From: Bacteroidales bacterium
GTDB lineage: Bacteria > Bacteroidota > Bacteroidia > Bacteroidales > Bacteroidaceae
NCBI GenBank assembly: GCA_004557285.1
Contig: SFEK01000095.1
Location: 1 to 8,241, forward strand
Direction: 5' to 3'
Length of the DNA stretch: 8,241 nt
Below, in pieces: positions 1-6,615 of this stretch (position 1 is the stretch's first letter; the number at the start of each line of letters is the position of its first letter). The translations under genes and the position numbers were made by a program. The notes below the pieces were generated by a model that was not told the DNA's origin, searched no databases, and worked only from the letters and a program-made list of their open reading frames with translations.

Positions 1-100
1 TAACTTCCTTGTCTTCCATCAGTCCTGAATAAGCAAGAATCTTACCCATTGACAATACGCCCTGTCCACCAAAGCCTGCAATTATGATTTCTTTTGTCAT
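1..100 (-). CDS. korC: 2-oxoacid:ferredoxin oxidoreductase gamma subunit, N-terminal fragment (cut by window edge)
   Basis: Only the first 33 codons are present; the rest lies left of the window. The N-terminus (MTKEIIIAGFGGQGVLS) has the glycine-rich GFGGQG turn at residues 9-14 that opens the gamma domain of pyruvate/2-oxoacid:ferredoxin oxidoreductases. In this superfamily the gamma domain contributes to assembly and CoA handling of the heterotetramer. The start ATG is 31 bp after the stop of the beta-subunit gene on the same strand, so it is the last visible gene of the alpha/beta/gamma/delta operon. No Shine-Dalgarno is obvious before the ATG; the upstream sequence is A-rich, as is usual in Bacteroidota. 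The family assignment rests on the motif plus the operon context. Substrate cannot be read from this fragment. Confidence 0.85.
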   Translation of the reverse strand, partial: MTKEIIIAGFGGQGVLSMGKILAYSGLMEDKEV

Positions 101-131
101 AGTATTCTTTTCTTAAAGTTCATTAATAGGT

Positions 132-899
132 TTACTCGCCTGTAGTGTCCTTCAGGTCGCCTTTCTGATAGAAGGGGAACATGTTCTCCTTCATCCACTG
201 GTTGGCCTTCACTGGAGAGAGTTTCCAACCGCTGTTGCAGGTACCTACAATCTCTACCAGGCAAGAGCCCTTGCCCTGCATGGAAGCCTCGAATGCCTTG
301 CGGATGGCTTTCTTGGCAGCACGGATAGAAGGAACGGTATCCACGCTCTGACGGGTAACATAGCATGTGCCCTCAAGAGTTGCGGCGATTTCTGTCATCT
401 TGAGTGGGTATCCGTGAAGGTCGGCTTGTCTTCCGTAAGGACAGGTAGCTGTCTTCTGGCCCATCAGGGTGGTAGGAGCCATCTGACCACCAGTCATACC
501 ATAAATGGCATTGTTGACGAAAATGATGGTGATGTTCTCGCCACGGTTAAGGGCGTGGATGGTTTCTGCTGTACCGATACAAGCCAAGTCACCGTCGCCC
601 TGGTAGGTGAACACCAGTCTGTCGGGCCAGCAACGCTTGATGGCAGTGGCCACTGCTGGTGCACGTCCGTGGGCAGCCTCTTCCCAGTCGATGTCAAGGT
701 AACGGTATGCGAATACCGCACAGCCTACAGGGCTGACACCTACAGTTTTTTCTTCCATGCCCATTTCCTCAATGACTTCTGCCACTAATTTGTGTACAAC
801 GCCGTGAGAACATCCAGGGCAATAGTGCATCGGAGTCTCGTTCATCAATTCCGGTTTTTTGTAAACCAGGTTCTCCGCTGATATTATTTCTTCGTTCAT
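132..899 (-). CDS. korB: 2-oxoacid:ferredoxin oxidoreductase beta subunit (TPP-binding)
   Basis: A 255-residue thiamine-pyrophosphate subunit of a multi-subunit 2-oxoacid:ferredoxin oxidoreductase (2-oxoacid + CoA + oxidised ferredoxin to acyl-CoA + CO2 + reduced ferredoxin; cytoplasmic). The TPP/Mg site is visible as GDGD at residues 101-104 followed by NN at 129-130 and TGGQ at 136-139. Cysteines of the beta-subunit 4Fe-4S cluster fit CPGC at 27-30, C60 in SPVGC, and probably C221 in the GTCNSGW segment. The length suits a stand-alone beta subunit of the KorB/VorA type, not a fused PFOR. The ATG at 899 has no clear Shine-Dalgarno. A 97-bp gap separates it from the alpha gene upstream and I see nothing recognisable in that gap. 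The gamma gene follows after 31 bp. Whether the substrate is 2-oxoglutarate or a branched-chain 2-oxoacid is not decidable from this sequence by eye. Confidence 0.93.
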   Translation of the reverse strand: MNEEIISAENLVYKKPELMNETPMHYCPGCSHGVVHKLVAEVIEEMGMEEKTVGVSPVGCAVFAYRYLDIDWEEAAHGRAPAVATAIKRCWPDRLVFTYQGDGDLACIGTAETIHALNRGENITIIFVNNAIYGMTGGQMAPTTLMGQKTATCPYGRQADLHGYPLKMTEIAATLEGTCYVTRQSVDTVPSIRAAKKAIRKAFEASMQGKGSCLVEIVGTCNSGWKLSPVKANQWMKENMFPFYQKGDLKDTTGE

Positions 900-996
900 G
901 TTCTTAGATTTATTTAAGGGGTTGACCTGCTTGGAGTGATTATCCCTGCACGGTCTCGCGCCTTTTGTTGTTAAATTGATTGAAGTTCTCGCTGGA

Positions 997-2076
997 TTAG
1001 AATTTCTCTTTCAGCGCTTTGACGATTTCATCTGGATCAGGCACGATACCACCCAAACGTCCGAAATGCTCTACCGGCACCTTACCGTTGATGGCAAGAC
1101 GAATATCCTCTACCATCTGGCCAGCATTGATTTCTACTGAGAGTACACCCTTCTTGCCTTCGGCAGCGGCAGCTACTTCTTTGCTGGGGAAAGGCCACAA
1201 TGTAATCGGACGGAGCAAACCTACCTTGATGCCCTCTTCACGAGCCAACTCGATGGCCTTCTGAGAGATACGGGCTGCACTACCGAATGCTACGATCAGA
1301 TAGTCGGCATCCTCGCAGTTGAAGGTCTCATAACGTACTTCGTTGGCGCGGATTTCGTCATATTTTCTCTGCAGGTGAAGGTTACGCTGTTCCATCACCT
1401 CAGGCTGCAGTTCGAGTGATGTGATGATATTGGGCTGACGGTCTTTGGGACGACCCATGGCTGCCCAAGGACATTCTTTTCTGATTTCCTCTTCGGTGCG
1501 GCGTGGCTTGTAAGGAGGCAATACGATGCGCTCCATCATCTGGCCGATGACACCGTCGCTGAGAATCATAGCAGGAGTGCGATACTTGAAGGCAAGTTCG
1601 AAAGCGAGGTCAACAAAGTCGGCCATCTCCTGAACTGAAGCGGGCGCAAGGGTGATGACATAGTAGTCGCCGTTGCCACCGCCACGGGTTGCCTGAAAAT
1701 AGTCACTCTGTGAGGGCTGGATAGTACCCAGACCAGGACCGCCACGCTGTACATTGACAAACACGCCGGGAAGTTCGGCACCTGCCATATAGGCGATGCC
1801 CTCCTGCATCAAAGCCACACCAGGGCTTGATGATGAAGTGAGCACACGCTTGCCAGCACCGGCACCACCATAAACCATGTTGATAGACGACACTTCGCTC
1901 TCTGCCTGCAATACCACCATACCGGTAGTTTCCCATGGTTTGAGCTGGGCCAAAGTCTCGATAACCTCGCTCTGAGGTGTGATAGGATAACCGAAGTAAG
2001 CGTCAGCTCCACAACGGATAGCTGCATGTGCGATTGCCTCATTACCCTTCATTAAGGTTACTTCTTGTTCTGCCAT
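997..2076 (-). CDS. korA: 2-oxoacid:ferredoxin oxidoreductase alpha subunit (VorB/KorA type)
   Basis: A 359-residue alpha subunit. It starts MAEQEVTLMKGNEA and carries the conserved YPITPQSE segment at residues 30-37, an acidic QAESE stretch at 57-61 that fits the TPP-activating glutamate region, and the GGPGLGT loop at 112-118. The C-terminal transketolase-C-like domain begins near residue 255 (DADYLIVAFGS). I place the start at 2076, not at an in-frame ATG 72 nt upstream. This is because GGAGG (2086-2090) lies 9 nt before it, the protein then starts at the family N-terminus, and the longer form would overlap the ferredoxin gene. The Shine-Dalgarno sits inside the last codons of the upstream delta gene, with only 4 bp between stop and start, so translational coupling is likely. 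In many Bacteroidales annotations this subunit is called VorB (3-methyl-2-oxobutanoate dehydrogenase) and elsewhere KorA. The symbol used here is a family label, not proof of substrate. Confidence 0.93.
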   Translation of the reverse strand: MAEQEVTLMKGNEAIAHAAIRCGADAYFGYPITPQSEVIETLAQLKPWETTGMVVLQAESEVSSINMVYGGAGAGKRVLTSSSSPGVALMQEGIAYMAGAELPGVFVNVQRGGPGLGTIQPSQSDYFQATRGGGNGDYYVITLAPASVQEMADFVDLAFELAFKYRTPAMILSDGVIGQMMERIVLPPYKPRRTEEEIRKECPWAAMGRPKDRQPNIITSLELQPEVMEQRNLHLQRKYDEIRANEVRYETFNCEDADYLIVAFGSAARISQKAIELAREEGIKVGLLRPITLWPFPSKEVAAAAEGKKGVLSVEINAGQMVEDIRLAINGKVPVEHFGRLGGIVPDPDEIVKALKEKF

Positions 2077-2080
2077 AGCT

Positions 2081-2311
2081 TTACTCCTCCATACGTTTTT
2101 TGTAAACACTGATACATCCATCCGGGCACACAATTGCGCAAGAGGCACAACCGATGCAGTCGTCTGGTTTCACGGCTTCCGCATAAGGGTAGCCGCTTAC
2201 ATTCACTTTCTTTGCCAATGCGATGACATCTTTGGGGCATGCTGCGATGCATAATGAGCATCCCTTGCAGCGCTGTGTGTTCACCACAATGGCACCTTTG
2301 ATTTTCGCCAT
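2081..2311 (-). CDS. korD: Ferredoxin-like 2x[4Fe-4S] delta subunit of the 2-oxoacid:ferredoxin oxidoreductase
   Basis: A 76-residue bacterial-type dicluster ferredoxin. Two full CxxCxxCxxxCP motifs are visible: C15, C18, C21, C25 and C52, C55, C58, C62. Each supplies three ligands to one 4Fe-4S cluster and one to the other. It has no signal peptide, so it is cytoplasmic. It would relay electrons from the TPP/cluster site of the beta subunit to free ferredoxin. Its position 4 bp before the alpha gene is the usual delta-alpha-beta-gamma order. The gene's last codons (MEE) also form the alpha gene's Shine-Dalgarno. The ATG at 2311 is preceded by an AT-rich stretch without Shine-Dalgarno. An extra cysteine, C66, lies just after the second motif and is not needed for cluster binding. 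Confidence 0.93.
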   Translation of the reverse strand: MAKIKGAIVVNTQRCKGCSLCIAACPKDVIALAKKVNVSGYPYAEAVKPDDCIGCASCAIVCPDGCISVYKKRMEE

Positions 2312-2330
2312 AGTATTAATTTATTATTAA

Positions 2331-2347
2331 CCGGTTAGCTTGACCGG
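2331..2347 (-). other. Small inverted repeat upstream of the delta-subunit gene
   Basis: CCGGT (2331-2335) and ACCGG (2343-2347) are perfect inverted arms around a 7-nt loop, 19 bp before the ferredoxin start codon. On the minus strand the hairpin is followed by an AT-rich run (TTAATAATAAATTAAT), not by a clean run of Ts, so it is a poor terminator. It could be a weak attenuator, an RNA-processing site or chance. No Bacteroidota-type promoter is visible in this 86-bp gap. Confidence 0.3.
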
Positions 2348-2397
2348 AGGCTTGTGAAGAACCTCGGGCCAGTGTTCGCCGAACGTTATTGTTATTT

Positions 2398-2577
2398 CTA
2401 AGGATTATACATGTCCTTGCAGTAGTAGGCAAGAATGTCGTCGAGCATCCGTTTTGCCTCCACAGCCGGACTGTCGGGGTCGAGGTTGATGGCCTCGATG
2501 TAGTGGTTGATGGCCTCGTGCCACTTGCCCTCTTTCCTGGCGGCATTGCCCGCCTGATAGTGTTGTTCTGCTGTCAT
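2398..2577 (-). CDS. Very small tetratricopeptide-repeat protein
   Basis: A 59-residue protein made of essentially one TPR unit. Residues 3-37 follow the TPR pattern: an AExxYxxG-like helix A start (AEQHYQAGN), G at the turn (EGKW), A-x-x-x-Y-x-x-A in helix B (AINHYIEAI) and the closing LDP. A short capping helix (AVEAKRMLDDILAYY) follows. No signal peptide or membrane segment is present. The start is the ATG at 2577; an in-frame TTG two codons earlier would add only two residues. It lies 67 bp after folD and 86 bp before the oxidoreductase operon, in the same direction. TPR units bind other proteins, so a helper or assembly role for a neighbour is possible, but this is inference. The function is unknown. 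That it is a real gene is supported by the good motif fit and co-directional placement. Confidence 0.8.
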   Translation of the reverse strand: MTAEQHYQAGNAARKEGKWHEAINHYIEAINLDPDSPAVEAKRMLDDILAYYCKDMYNP

Positions 2578-2644
2578 ATTCAAGTGTGTTCTATGAATGA
2601 CACCGTAGGTTTAACATTTGTGCGTGTTTACTCGTTTATCCACC

Positions 2645-3523
2645 TTATTGATATATGGTCTTCTGTGCTGCGGCCAGGGTGTTTTTCATCAACGAGCAGA
2701 TGGTCATCGGACCAACACCTCCCGGCACCGGAGTTATCATGGAACACTTGGGAGCCACCTCGTCGTATTTCACATCACCATTCAGGCGGGAACCGCTGGG
2801 GCGTGTGGCATCGGGCACACGTGTGGTGCCCACATCGATGACAATAGCACCGGGCTTCACCATGTCGGCTGTCACGAAGTCGGGCTGACCAATGGCAGCA
2901 ATCACGATGTCGGCCTCGCGACATTCTTCCTTCAATGTGGCGGAATGACTGTGGCACACTGTGACTGTGGCATCGCCATACTGTTTCTGCATCATCAGCT
3001 GAGCCATGGGTTTGCCCACAATGTTGCTACGGCCAAGAACGACACATTTCTTGCCGGATGTCTTGACGCCGTAACGCTGCAACAGGGTGATGATGCCCAA
3101 TGGGGTGGCCGAGACAAAGCAGGGAAGACCAATGGCCATCCTGCCCACATTGATGGGATGGAAACCGTCAACATCCTTGCGGTAATCCACAGCCATGATG
3201 ATTTTCTGCTCGTCAATATGGCGGGGCAACGGCAACTGCACGATATAGCCATCCACATCATCGTCTGCATTGAGTTCTTGTACCTTGGCAAGAAGTTCTT
3301 CTTCGCTCACGGTGTCGTCAAAACGAATGAGCGAACTCTTGAAGCCACATGCCTCGCAGGCAAGCACCTTGTTCTTGACATAGGTCTCGCTGCCACCATC
3401 GTGGCCTACAAGTATAGCCGCCAGATGGGGGCGTTTGCCTCCCTTGGCCACAATGTTGTTCACTTCTTCAGCTATTTCCGCCTTGATTTGCTGGGCGGTG
3501 GCTTTTCCATCGATAATCTGCAT
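2645..3523 (-). CDS. folD: Bifunctional methylenetetrahydrofolate dehydrogenase / methenyltetrahydrofolate cyclohydrolase FolD
   Basis: A 292-residue cytoplasmic enzyme that interconverts 5,10-methylene-, 5,10-methenyl- and 10-formyl-THF using NADP(H), supplying formyl groups for purines and initiator tRNA. Signatures, numbered from the chosen start, are: GGSETYVKNK with Tyr48 and the catalytic Lys52; VQLPLP around Gln96; DVDGFHPINVGR at 117-128; the dinucleotide-binding GRSNIVGKP at 164-172; and TPVPGGVGPMT at 264-274. The length is normal for the family. An in-frame ATG four codons upstream (3535) exists, but MQIIDGKA matches the usual N-terminus. The gene begins 33 bp after the ffh stop and reads in the same direction, so ffh-folD are probably co-transcribed. 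The complementary strand has a 306-codon open frame across the whole gene, which I treat as a compositional shadow. Confidence 0.97.
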   Translation of the reverse strand: MQIIDGKATAQQIKAEIAEEVNNIVAKGGKRPHLAAILVGHDGGSETYVKNKVLACEACGFKSSLIRFDDTVSEEELLAKVQELNADDDVDGYIVQLPLPRHIDEQKIIMAVDYRKDVDGFHPINVGRMAIGLPCFVSATPLGIITLLQRYGVKTSGKKCVVLGRSNIVGKPMAQLMMQKQYGDATVTVCHSHSATLKEECREADIVIAAIGQPDFVTADMVKPGAIVIDVGTTRVPDATRPSGSRLNGDVKYDEVAPKCSMITPVPGGVGPMTICSLMKNTLAAAQKTIYQ

Positions 3524-3556
3524 AGTGCTAAGCATTAATTGTTCTGACGTTTGTTG

Positions 3557-4894
3557 TTATCTTGGCATCTTCATGCCCTTCATGGCACCCATCATCTTGC
3601 TCATGTTGGCACCTGTCACCATCTTCATCATCTTGCGGGTCTGGTCAAACTGCTTGATGAGACGATTCACTTCCTGAATGCTGGTGCCTGAACCTTTGGC
3701 GATGCGCATGCGACGGCTGGTGTTCAACACTTCGGGATTGGAACGCTCTTTGGGTGTCATGCTCAGAATGATGGCCTCAATACCCTTGAAGGCATTGTCG
3801 TCGATGTCGATATCCTTGATGGCCTTACCCACTCCGGGAATCATCGAGGCAAGGTCTTTGATGTTGCCCATCTTCTTGATTTGCTGTATCTGTCCGAGAA
3901 AATCATTGAAGTCGAACTTGTTCTTCATGATCTTCTTCTGCAGGCGCTTGGCTTCTTCTTCGTCAAACTGTTCCTGGGCACGCTCCACCAGACTGACAAT
4001 GTCGCCCATGCCCAAGATACGGTCGGCCATACGTGAGGGATGGAACACGTCAATGGCATCCATCTTCTCGCCCATACCTACAAACTTGATGGGCTTGGTG
4101 ACAACGGTACGAATACTGATGGCTGCACCACCACGGGTGTCGCCGTCGAGCTTGGTCAGCACCACGCCATCAAAATCGAGACGGTCGTTGAACTCTTTGG
4201 CGGTGTTGACCGCATCCTGACCTGTCATGGAGTCAACCACGAAAAGTGTCTCGTCGGGGTTGACCGCATTCTTCAGACGCTCTATCTCGTCCATCATCTC
4301 CTCGTCGATGGCCAGACGGCCGGCGGTATCGATGATCACCACATCATTGGCGTTGGCCTTGGCCTGACGGATGGCATTCTCGGCAATGGCAATCACATCC
4401 CTGCTCTCAGGCTCAGAATAGACGGACACATTGATTTGTGCAGCCACTACCTTGAGCTGCTCGATAGCGGCAGGACGATAAATGTCGCACGCCACGAGCA
4501 GAGGATTCTTATGTTTCTTGTTCTTGAGCATGTTGGCCAGCTTTCCACTGAAAGTGGTCTTACCCGAACCTTGCAATCCTGACATAAGGATAATTGAAGG
4601 ATGGCCCTCGAGTTTCAGCTCGCTGCTTTCGCCTCCCATGAGCACGGCCAACTCGTCGTGAACCAGCTTCACCATCAATTGGCCTGGCTTGACGGCGGTA
4701 AGCACATTCATGCCCAATGCCTTCTTCTTGACACCATCGGTAAAGGTTTTGGCTACCTTATAGTTGACATCGGCATCGAGCAATGCACGCCTGACATCCT
4801 TAAGAGTCTCGGCTACGTTGATCTCGGTAATCTGTCCTTCACCTTTGAGAATCTTAAAGGAACGCTCAAGTCTTTCACTTAAATTATCAAACAT
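3557..4894 (-). CDS. ffh: Signal recognition particle protein Ffh (SRP54 homologue)
   Basis: A 445-residue GTPase that, with 4.5S RNA, recognises signal sequences on ribosomes and delivers them to FtsY at the membrane. Domain order is: N-domain helical bundle (1-95); G-domain with P-loop GLQGSGKT (106-113), DIYRPAA (137-143), DTAGR (189-193), TKLD (247-250) and GMGE (273-276); then the methionine-rich M-domain (about 320-445). The M-domain includes the RNA-binding SRRMRIAKGSG at 393-403 and a Met-rich tail. The length is typical and all key residues are present. The start is the ATG at 4894, matching the MFDNLSERLE N-terminus. It is the first gene of a leftward run and has a promoter-like site about 110 bp upstream plus a leader stem-loop. 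folD follows closely. Confidence 0.98.
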   Translation of the reverse strand: MFDNLSERLERSFKILKGEGQITEINVAETLKDVRRALLDADVNYKVAKTFTDGVKKKALGMNVLTAVKPGQLMVKLVHDELAVLMGGESSELKLEGHPSIILMSGLQGSGKTTFSGKLANMLKNKKHKNPLLVACDIYRPAAIEQLKVVAAQINVSVYSEPESRDVIAIAENAIRQAKANANDVVIIDTAGRLAIDEEMMDEIERLKNAVNPDETLFVVDSMTGQDAVNTAKEFNDRLDFDGVVLTKLDGDTRGGAAISIRTVVTKPIKFVGMGEKMDAIDVFHPSRMADRILGMGDIVSLVERAQEQFDEEEAKRLQKKIMKNKFDFNDFLGQIQQIKKMGNIKDLASMIPGVGKAIKDIDIDDNAFKGIEAIILSMTPKERSNPEVLNTSRRMRIAKGSGTSIQEVNRLIKQFDQTRKMMKMVTGANMSKMMGAMKGMKMPR

Positions 4895-4957
4895 AATCTT
4901 GTATTCGTATCTAAATTATTTTTTCTCTTATTTATATCTTTTCTGTCGTACAATATG

Positions 4958-4991
4958 GTGCGGCACATTATCATTCCGCTCGCTGCCACAC
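4958..4991 (-). promoter_or_regulatory. Stem-loop at the predicted 5' end of the ffh mRNA
   Basis: On the minus strand GTGTGGCA (4991-4984) pairs with TGCCGCAC (4965-4958), giving eight pairs with one G-U pair around an 18-nt loop. It starts only a few nucleotides downstream of the transcription start predicted from the -7 element at 5002-5009. It is therefore the first structure in the leader of about 100 nt, and it ends 63 nt before the ffh ATG. There is no T run after it, so it is not a terminator. A 5'-terminal stem-loop could stabilise the message or bind a regulator; function is inference. Confidence 0.45.
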
Positions 4992-5001
4992 TTTAACCCT
5001 G

Positions 5002-5034
5002 CAAATATACTCATAATACAACAAATACGACAAG
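5002..5034 (-). promoter_or_regulatory. Predicted Bacteroidota-type promoter for ffh
   Basis: On the minus strand the -7 element TATATTTG (5009-5002) is a full match to TAnnTTTG. CTTG (5034-5031) lies 21 bp upstream at the place of the -33 TTTG. Transcription would begin near 4995-4998, leaving an ffh leader of about 100 nt. The surrounding DNA is AT-rich and non-coding. The -33 half deviates by one base, so the call relies mainly on the -7 element and its position. Confidence 0.6.
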
Positions 5035-5040
5035 AATGAC

Positions 5041-5071
5041 CCAAGTATTTAAAATATTTTAAAACACTTGG
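5041..5071. repeat. AT-rich composite inverted repeat between radA and ffh
   Basis: Outer arms CCAAGT (5041-5046) and ACTTGG (5066-5071) flank a perfect 16-bp palindrome, TTTAAAATATTTTAAA (5048-5063). The inner palindrome is off-centre from the outer arms by half a base pair, so a single hairpin would need a small asymmetric bulge. It lies 7 bp upstream of the ffh -33 position and 49 bp downstream of the radA terminator hairpin. It could be an operator or UP-like element for ffh, or a back-up end structure for radA. No T-run follows on the minus strand. Confidence 0.5.
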
Positions 5072-5119
5072 CTCATTTCTTGCGCAAAATATCCTATGAC
5101 TGTGCAATAATCAATAGAG

Positions 5120-5139
5120 AAAAAAGCGGCATCTGCCAC
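5120..5139 (-). terminator. Rho-independent terminator of radA
   Basis: On the minus strand GTGGC-AGAT-GCCGC (5139-5126) forms a five-pair stem, with one G-U pair, and a 4-nt loop. It is followed at once by a run of six Ts (5125-5120). It begins 15 nt after the radA stop codon and is the only structure in the region with a proper T tail. The stem is short but the arrangement is canonical. Confidence 0.75.
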
Positions 5140-5154
5140 ATAAATATGATTAAT

Positions 5155-6540
5155 TCAACCGAACAAGGCGCGCAGTGCCTCCTCGACCTTGCGCACAGGA
5201 GTGATGCTGATGTGGTATCTGGAGGTATCAATACCCTGCATGTTGTGCGCAGGCACGATGATGTGGGTAAAGCCCAGTTTCTGTGCCTCGCTGATGCGCT
5301 GGTCGATGCGACTCACGGGGCGCACTTCACCGCTCAATCCCACTTCGCCCGCCATGCACCATCCTTGTTCTATCGGTGTATCCACATTGCTCGACAGCAC
5401 CGCCGCAATGACACTCAGGTCCATGGCCAGATCGGTGACCCTCAGACCTCCGGCAATATTGACAAACACATCCTTCTGAATGAGTTTGAAGCCTACACGT
5501 TTTTCAAGCACTGCCAAGAGCATGTTCAGGCGGCGTTGGTCAAAACCCGTGGCACTGCGCTGCGGGGTGCCGTAAGCTGCCGTAGAAACCAGGGCTTGGG
5601 TTTCGAGCAAGAAGGGACGTACACCTTCAATGGCAGCGGCAATGGCAATGCCGCTGAGCCCTTCGTGGTCTTGCGAAAGCAATAGTTCAGAGGGATTGTC
5701 AACTTGTCGAAGTCCATTGTTGCGCATTTCATAAATGCCTAATTCTGAGGTACTTCCAAAGCGATTTTTGATAGAACGCAGAATGCGGTACAGGTGGTGC
5801 TGGTCGCCCTCAAACTGAATGACGGTATCTACAATGTGTTCCAGTATCTTTGGTCCGGCAAGGGTGCCCTCCTTGTTGATATGGCCAATCAATATGACGG
5901 GAACACCGCTCTGTTTGGCAAAACGCAGCAGGGCAGCGGCACACTCGCGCACCTGGGTGATGCTGCCCGGCGAACTGTCGACCGTATCGGTGCTGATGGT
6001 TTGTATGGAGTCGATAATCACCACGTCGGGCATCACCTCCTTGATTTGGGCAAAGATGTTTTCCAATGAGGTTTCACATAGGATCAGACAGTGGTCGGGC
6101 GACTGACTGGCGATGCGCTCAGCCCTCATCTTCAGTTGGTGGGCACTCTCCTCGCCACTCACATAAAGAATCTTGCGGTCTGAAATGCCCAGGATGGTCT
6201 GCAGCGTCAAGGTGCTCTTGCCGATACCCGGCTCTCCACCCAACAAGACAATAGAGCCTGGCACAAGGCCACCGCCCAACACCCGGTTGAGTTCGGCATC
6301 GTGCATATCAATACGCGGCTCGTCGTGAGATGAAATGTCGCGAAGCCGCTGAGGACGGTTGTTCTTGTTGCCGTAAGTGCTGTCAACGGCATGTGAAGCC
6401 GTGGCTGTTGCCTTGCTCGCAGGGGCAAGGCGTATCTCTTTGAAAGTGTTCCACTGTCCACACGAAGGACATTTGCCCACCCACTTGGCAGACTCCTGTC
6501 CACAGTGGCTACATACGTATGCTATCTTGTCTTTTGCCAT
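5155..6540 (-). CDS. radA: DNA repair protein RadA (Sms), RecA-like branch-migration ATPase
   Basis: A 461-residue cytoplasmic protein that processes recombination intermediates alongside RecA. Visible parts in order are: zinc finger C10-x2-C13 and C24-x2-C27; RecA-like ATPase with Walker A GGEPGIGKST (101-110) and Walker B VVIIDS (173-178); the RadA-specific KNRFGS motif (258-263); and a C-terminal Lon-protease-like domain from about residue 290, with MAGEVGLSGEVRPV (396-409) typical of it. The start is set at the ATG at 6540 (MAKDKIAYVCSHCG), which puts the zinc finger at the usual place. The frame is open 111 nt further upstream, but that part runs over the promoter and is not family-like. 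It has its own promoter upstream and terminator downstream, so it is probably monocistronic, divergent from the lipoprotein gene. Confidence 0.97.
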   Translation of the reverse strand: MAKDKIAYVCSHCGQESAKWVGKCPSCGQWNTFKEIRLAPASKATATASHAVDSTYGNKNNRPQRLRDISSHDEPRIDMHDAELNRVLGGGLVPGSIVLLGGEPGIGKSTLTLQTILGISDRKILYVSGEESAHQLKMRAERIASQSPDHCLILCETSLENIFAQIKEVMPDVVIIDSIQTISTDTVDSSPGSITQVRECAAALLRFAKQSGVPVILIGHINKEGTLAGPKILEHIVDTVIQFEGDQHHLYRILRSIKNRFGSTSELGIYEMRNNGLRQVDNPSELLLSQDHEGLSGIAIAAAIEGVRPFLLETQALVSTAAYGTPQRSATGFDQRRLNMLLAVLEKRVGFKLIQKDVFVNIAGGLRVTDLAMDLSVIAAVLSSNVDTPIEQGWCMAGEVGLSGEVRPVSRIDQRISEAQKLGFTHIIVPAHNMQGIDTSRYHISITPVRKVEEALRALFG

Positions 6541-6560
6541 AATGCATGATTTACTTCGCA

Positions 6561-6591
6561 CAAAAGTAGCAATAATTTTTTGTGTTACAAA
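6561..6591 (-). promoter_or_regulatory. Predicted Bacteroidota-type promoter for radA
   Basis: On the minus strand TTTG (6591-6588), a 19-bp spacer and TACTTTTG (6568-6561) match the -33/-7 consensus of the Bacteroidota primary sigma factor exactly. Transcription would start near 6554-6557, giving a leader of only about 15 nt before the radA ATG at 6540. The site interleaves with the rightward promoter on the other strand. Confidence 0.75.
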
Positions 6592-6608
6592 ATAAATCAT
6601 TAACTTTG
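6579..6608 (+). promoter_or_regulatory. Predicted Bacteroidota-type promoter for the lipoprotein gene
   Basis: TTTG (6579-6582), an 18-bp spacer and TAACTTTG (6601-6608) match the -33/-7 consensus on the plus strand. Transcription would start near 6613-6616, leaving a leader of about 107 nt in front of the ATG at 6722. Its -33 element lies inside the radA promoter spacer, and the radA -33 element lies inside its own spacer. The two polymerases could therefore not bind at once. Confidence 0.7.
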
Positions 6609-6615
6609 CAACCAT

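Noticed and set aside
2077..2148. N-terminal extension of the alpha subunit to the ATG at 2148.
   Set aside because: It would overlap the ferredoxin gene by 68 nt and add 24 residues with no family similarity, while the ATG at 2076 has a good Shine-Dalgarno.
2374..2384. GTTCGCCGAAC mini-palindrome upstream of the ferredoxin gene.
   Set aside because: The four-pair stem with a 3-nt loop is too small to separate from chance.
2312..2397. A separate promoter for the ferredoxin/alpha/beta/gamma genes.
   Set aside because: No TAnnTTTG match exists on the minus strand in this gap, so I do not call one, although a weak or alternative promoter cannot be excluded.
2618..3538. A 306-codon open frame on the plus strand antisense to folD.
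   Set aside because: It covers folD in full, its translation is rich in His, Cys and Gly with no recognisable domain, and folD on the other strand has every family motif. It is a codon-composition shadow.
4040..4582. 180-codon plus-strand open frames antisense to ffh.
   Set aside because: These overlap the conserved GTPase domain of ffh and show no protein-like motif or start signal.
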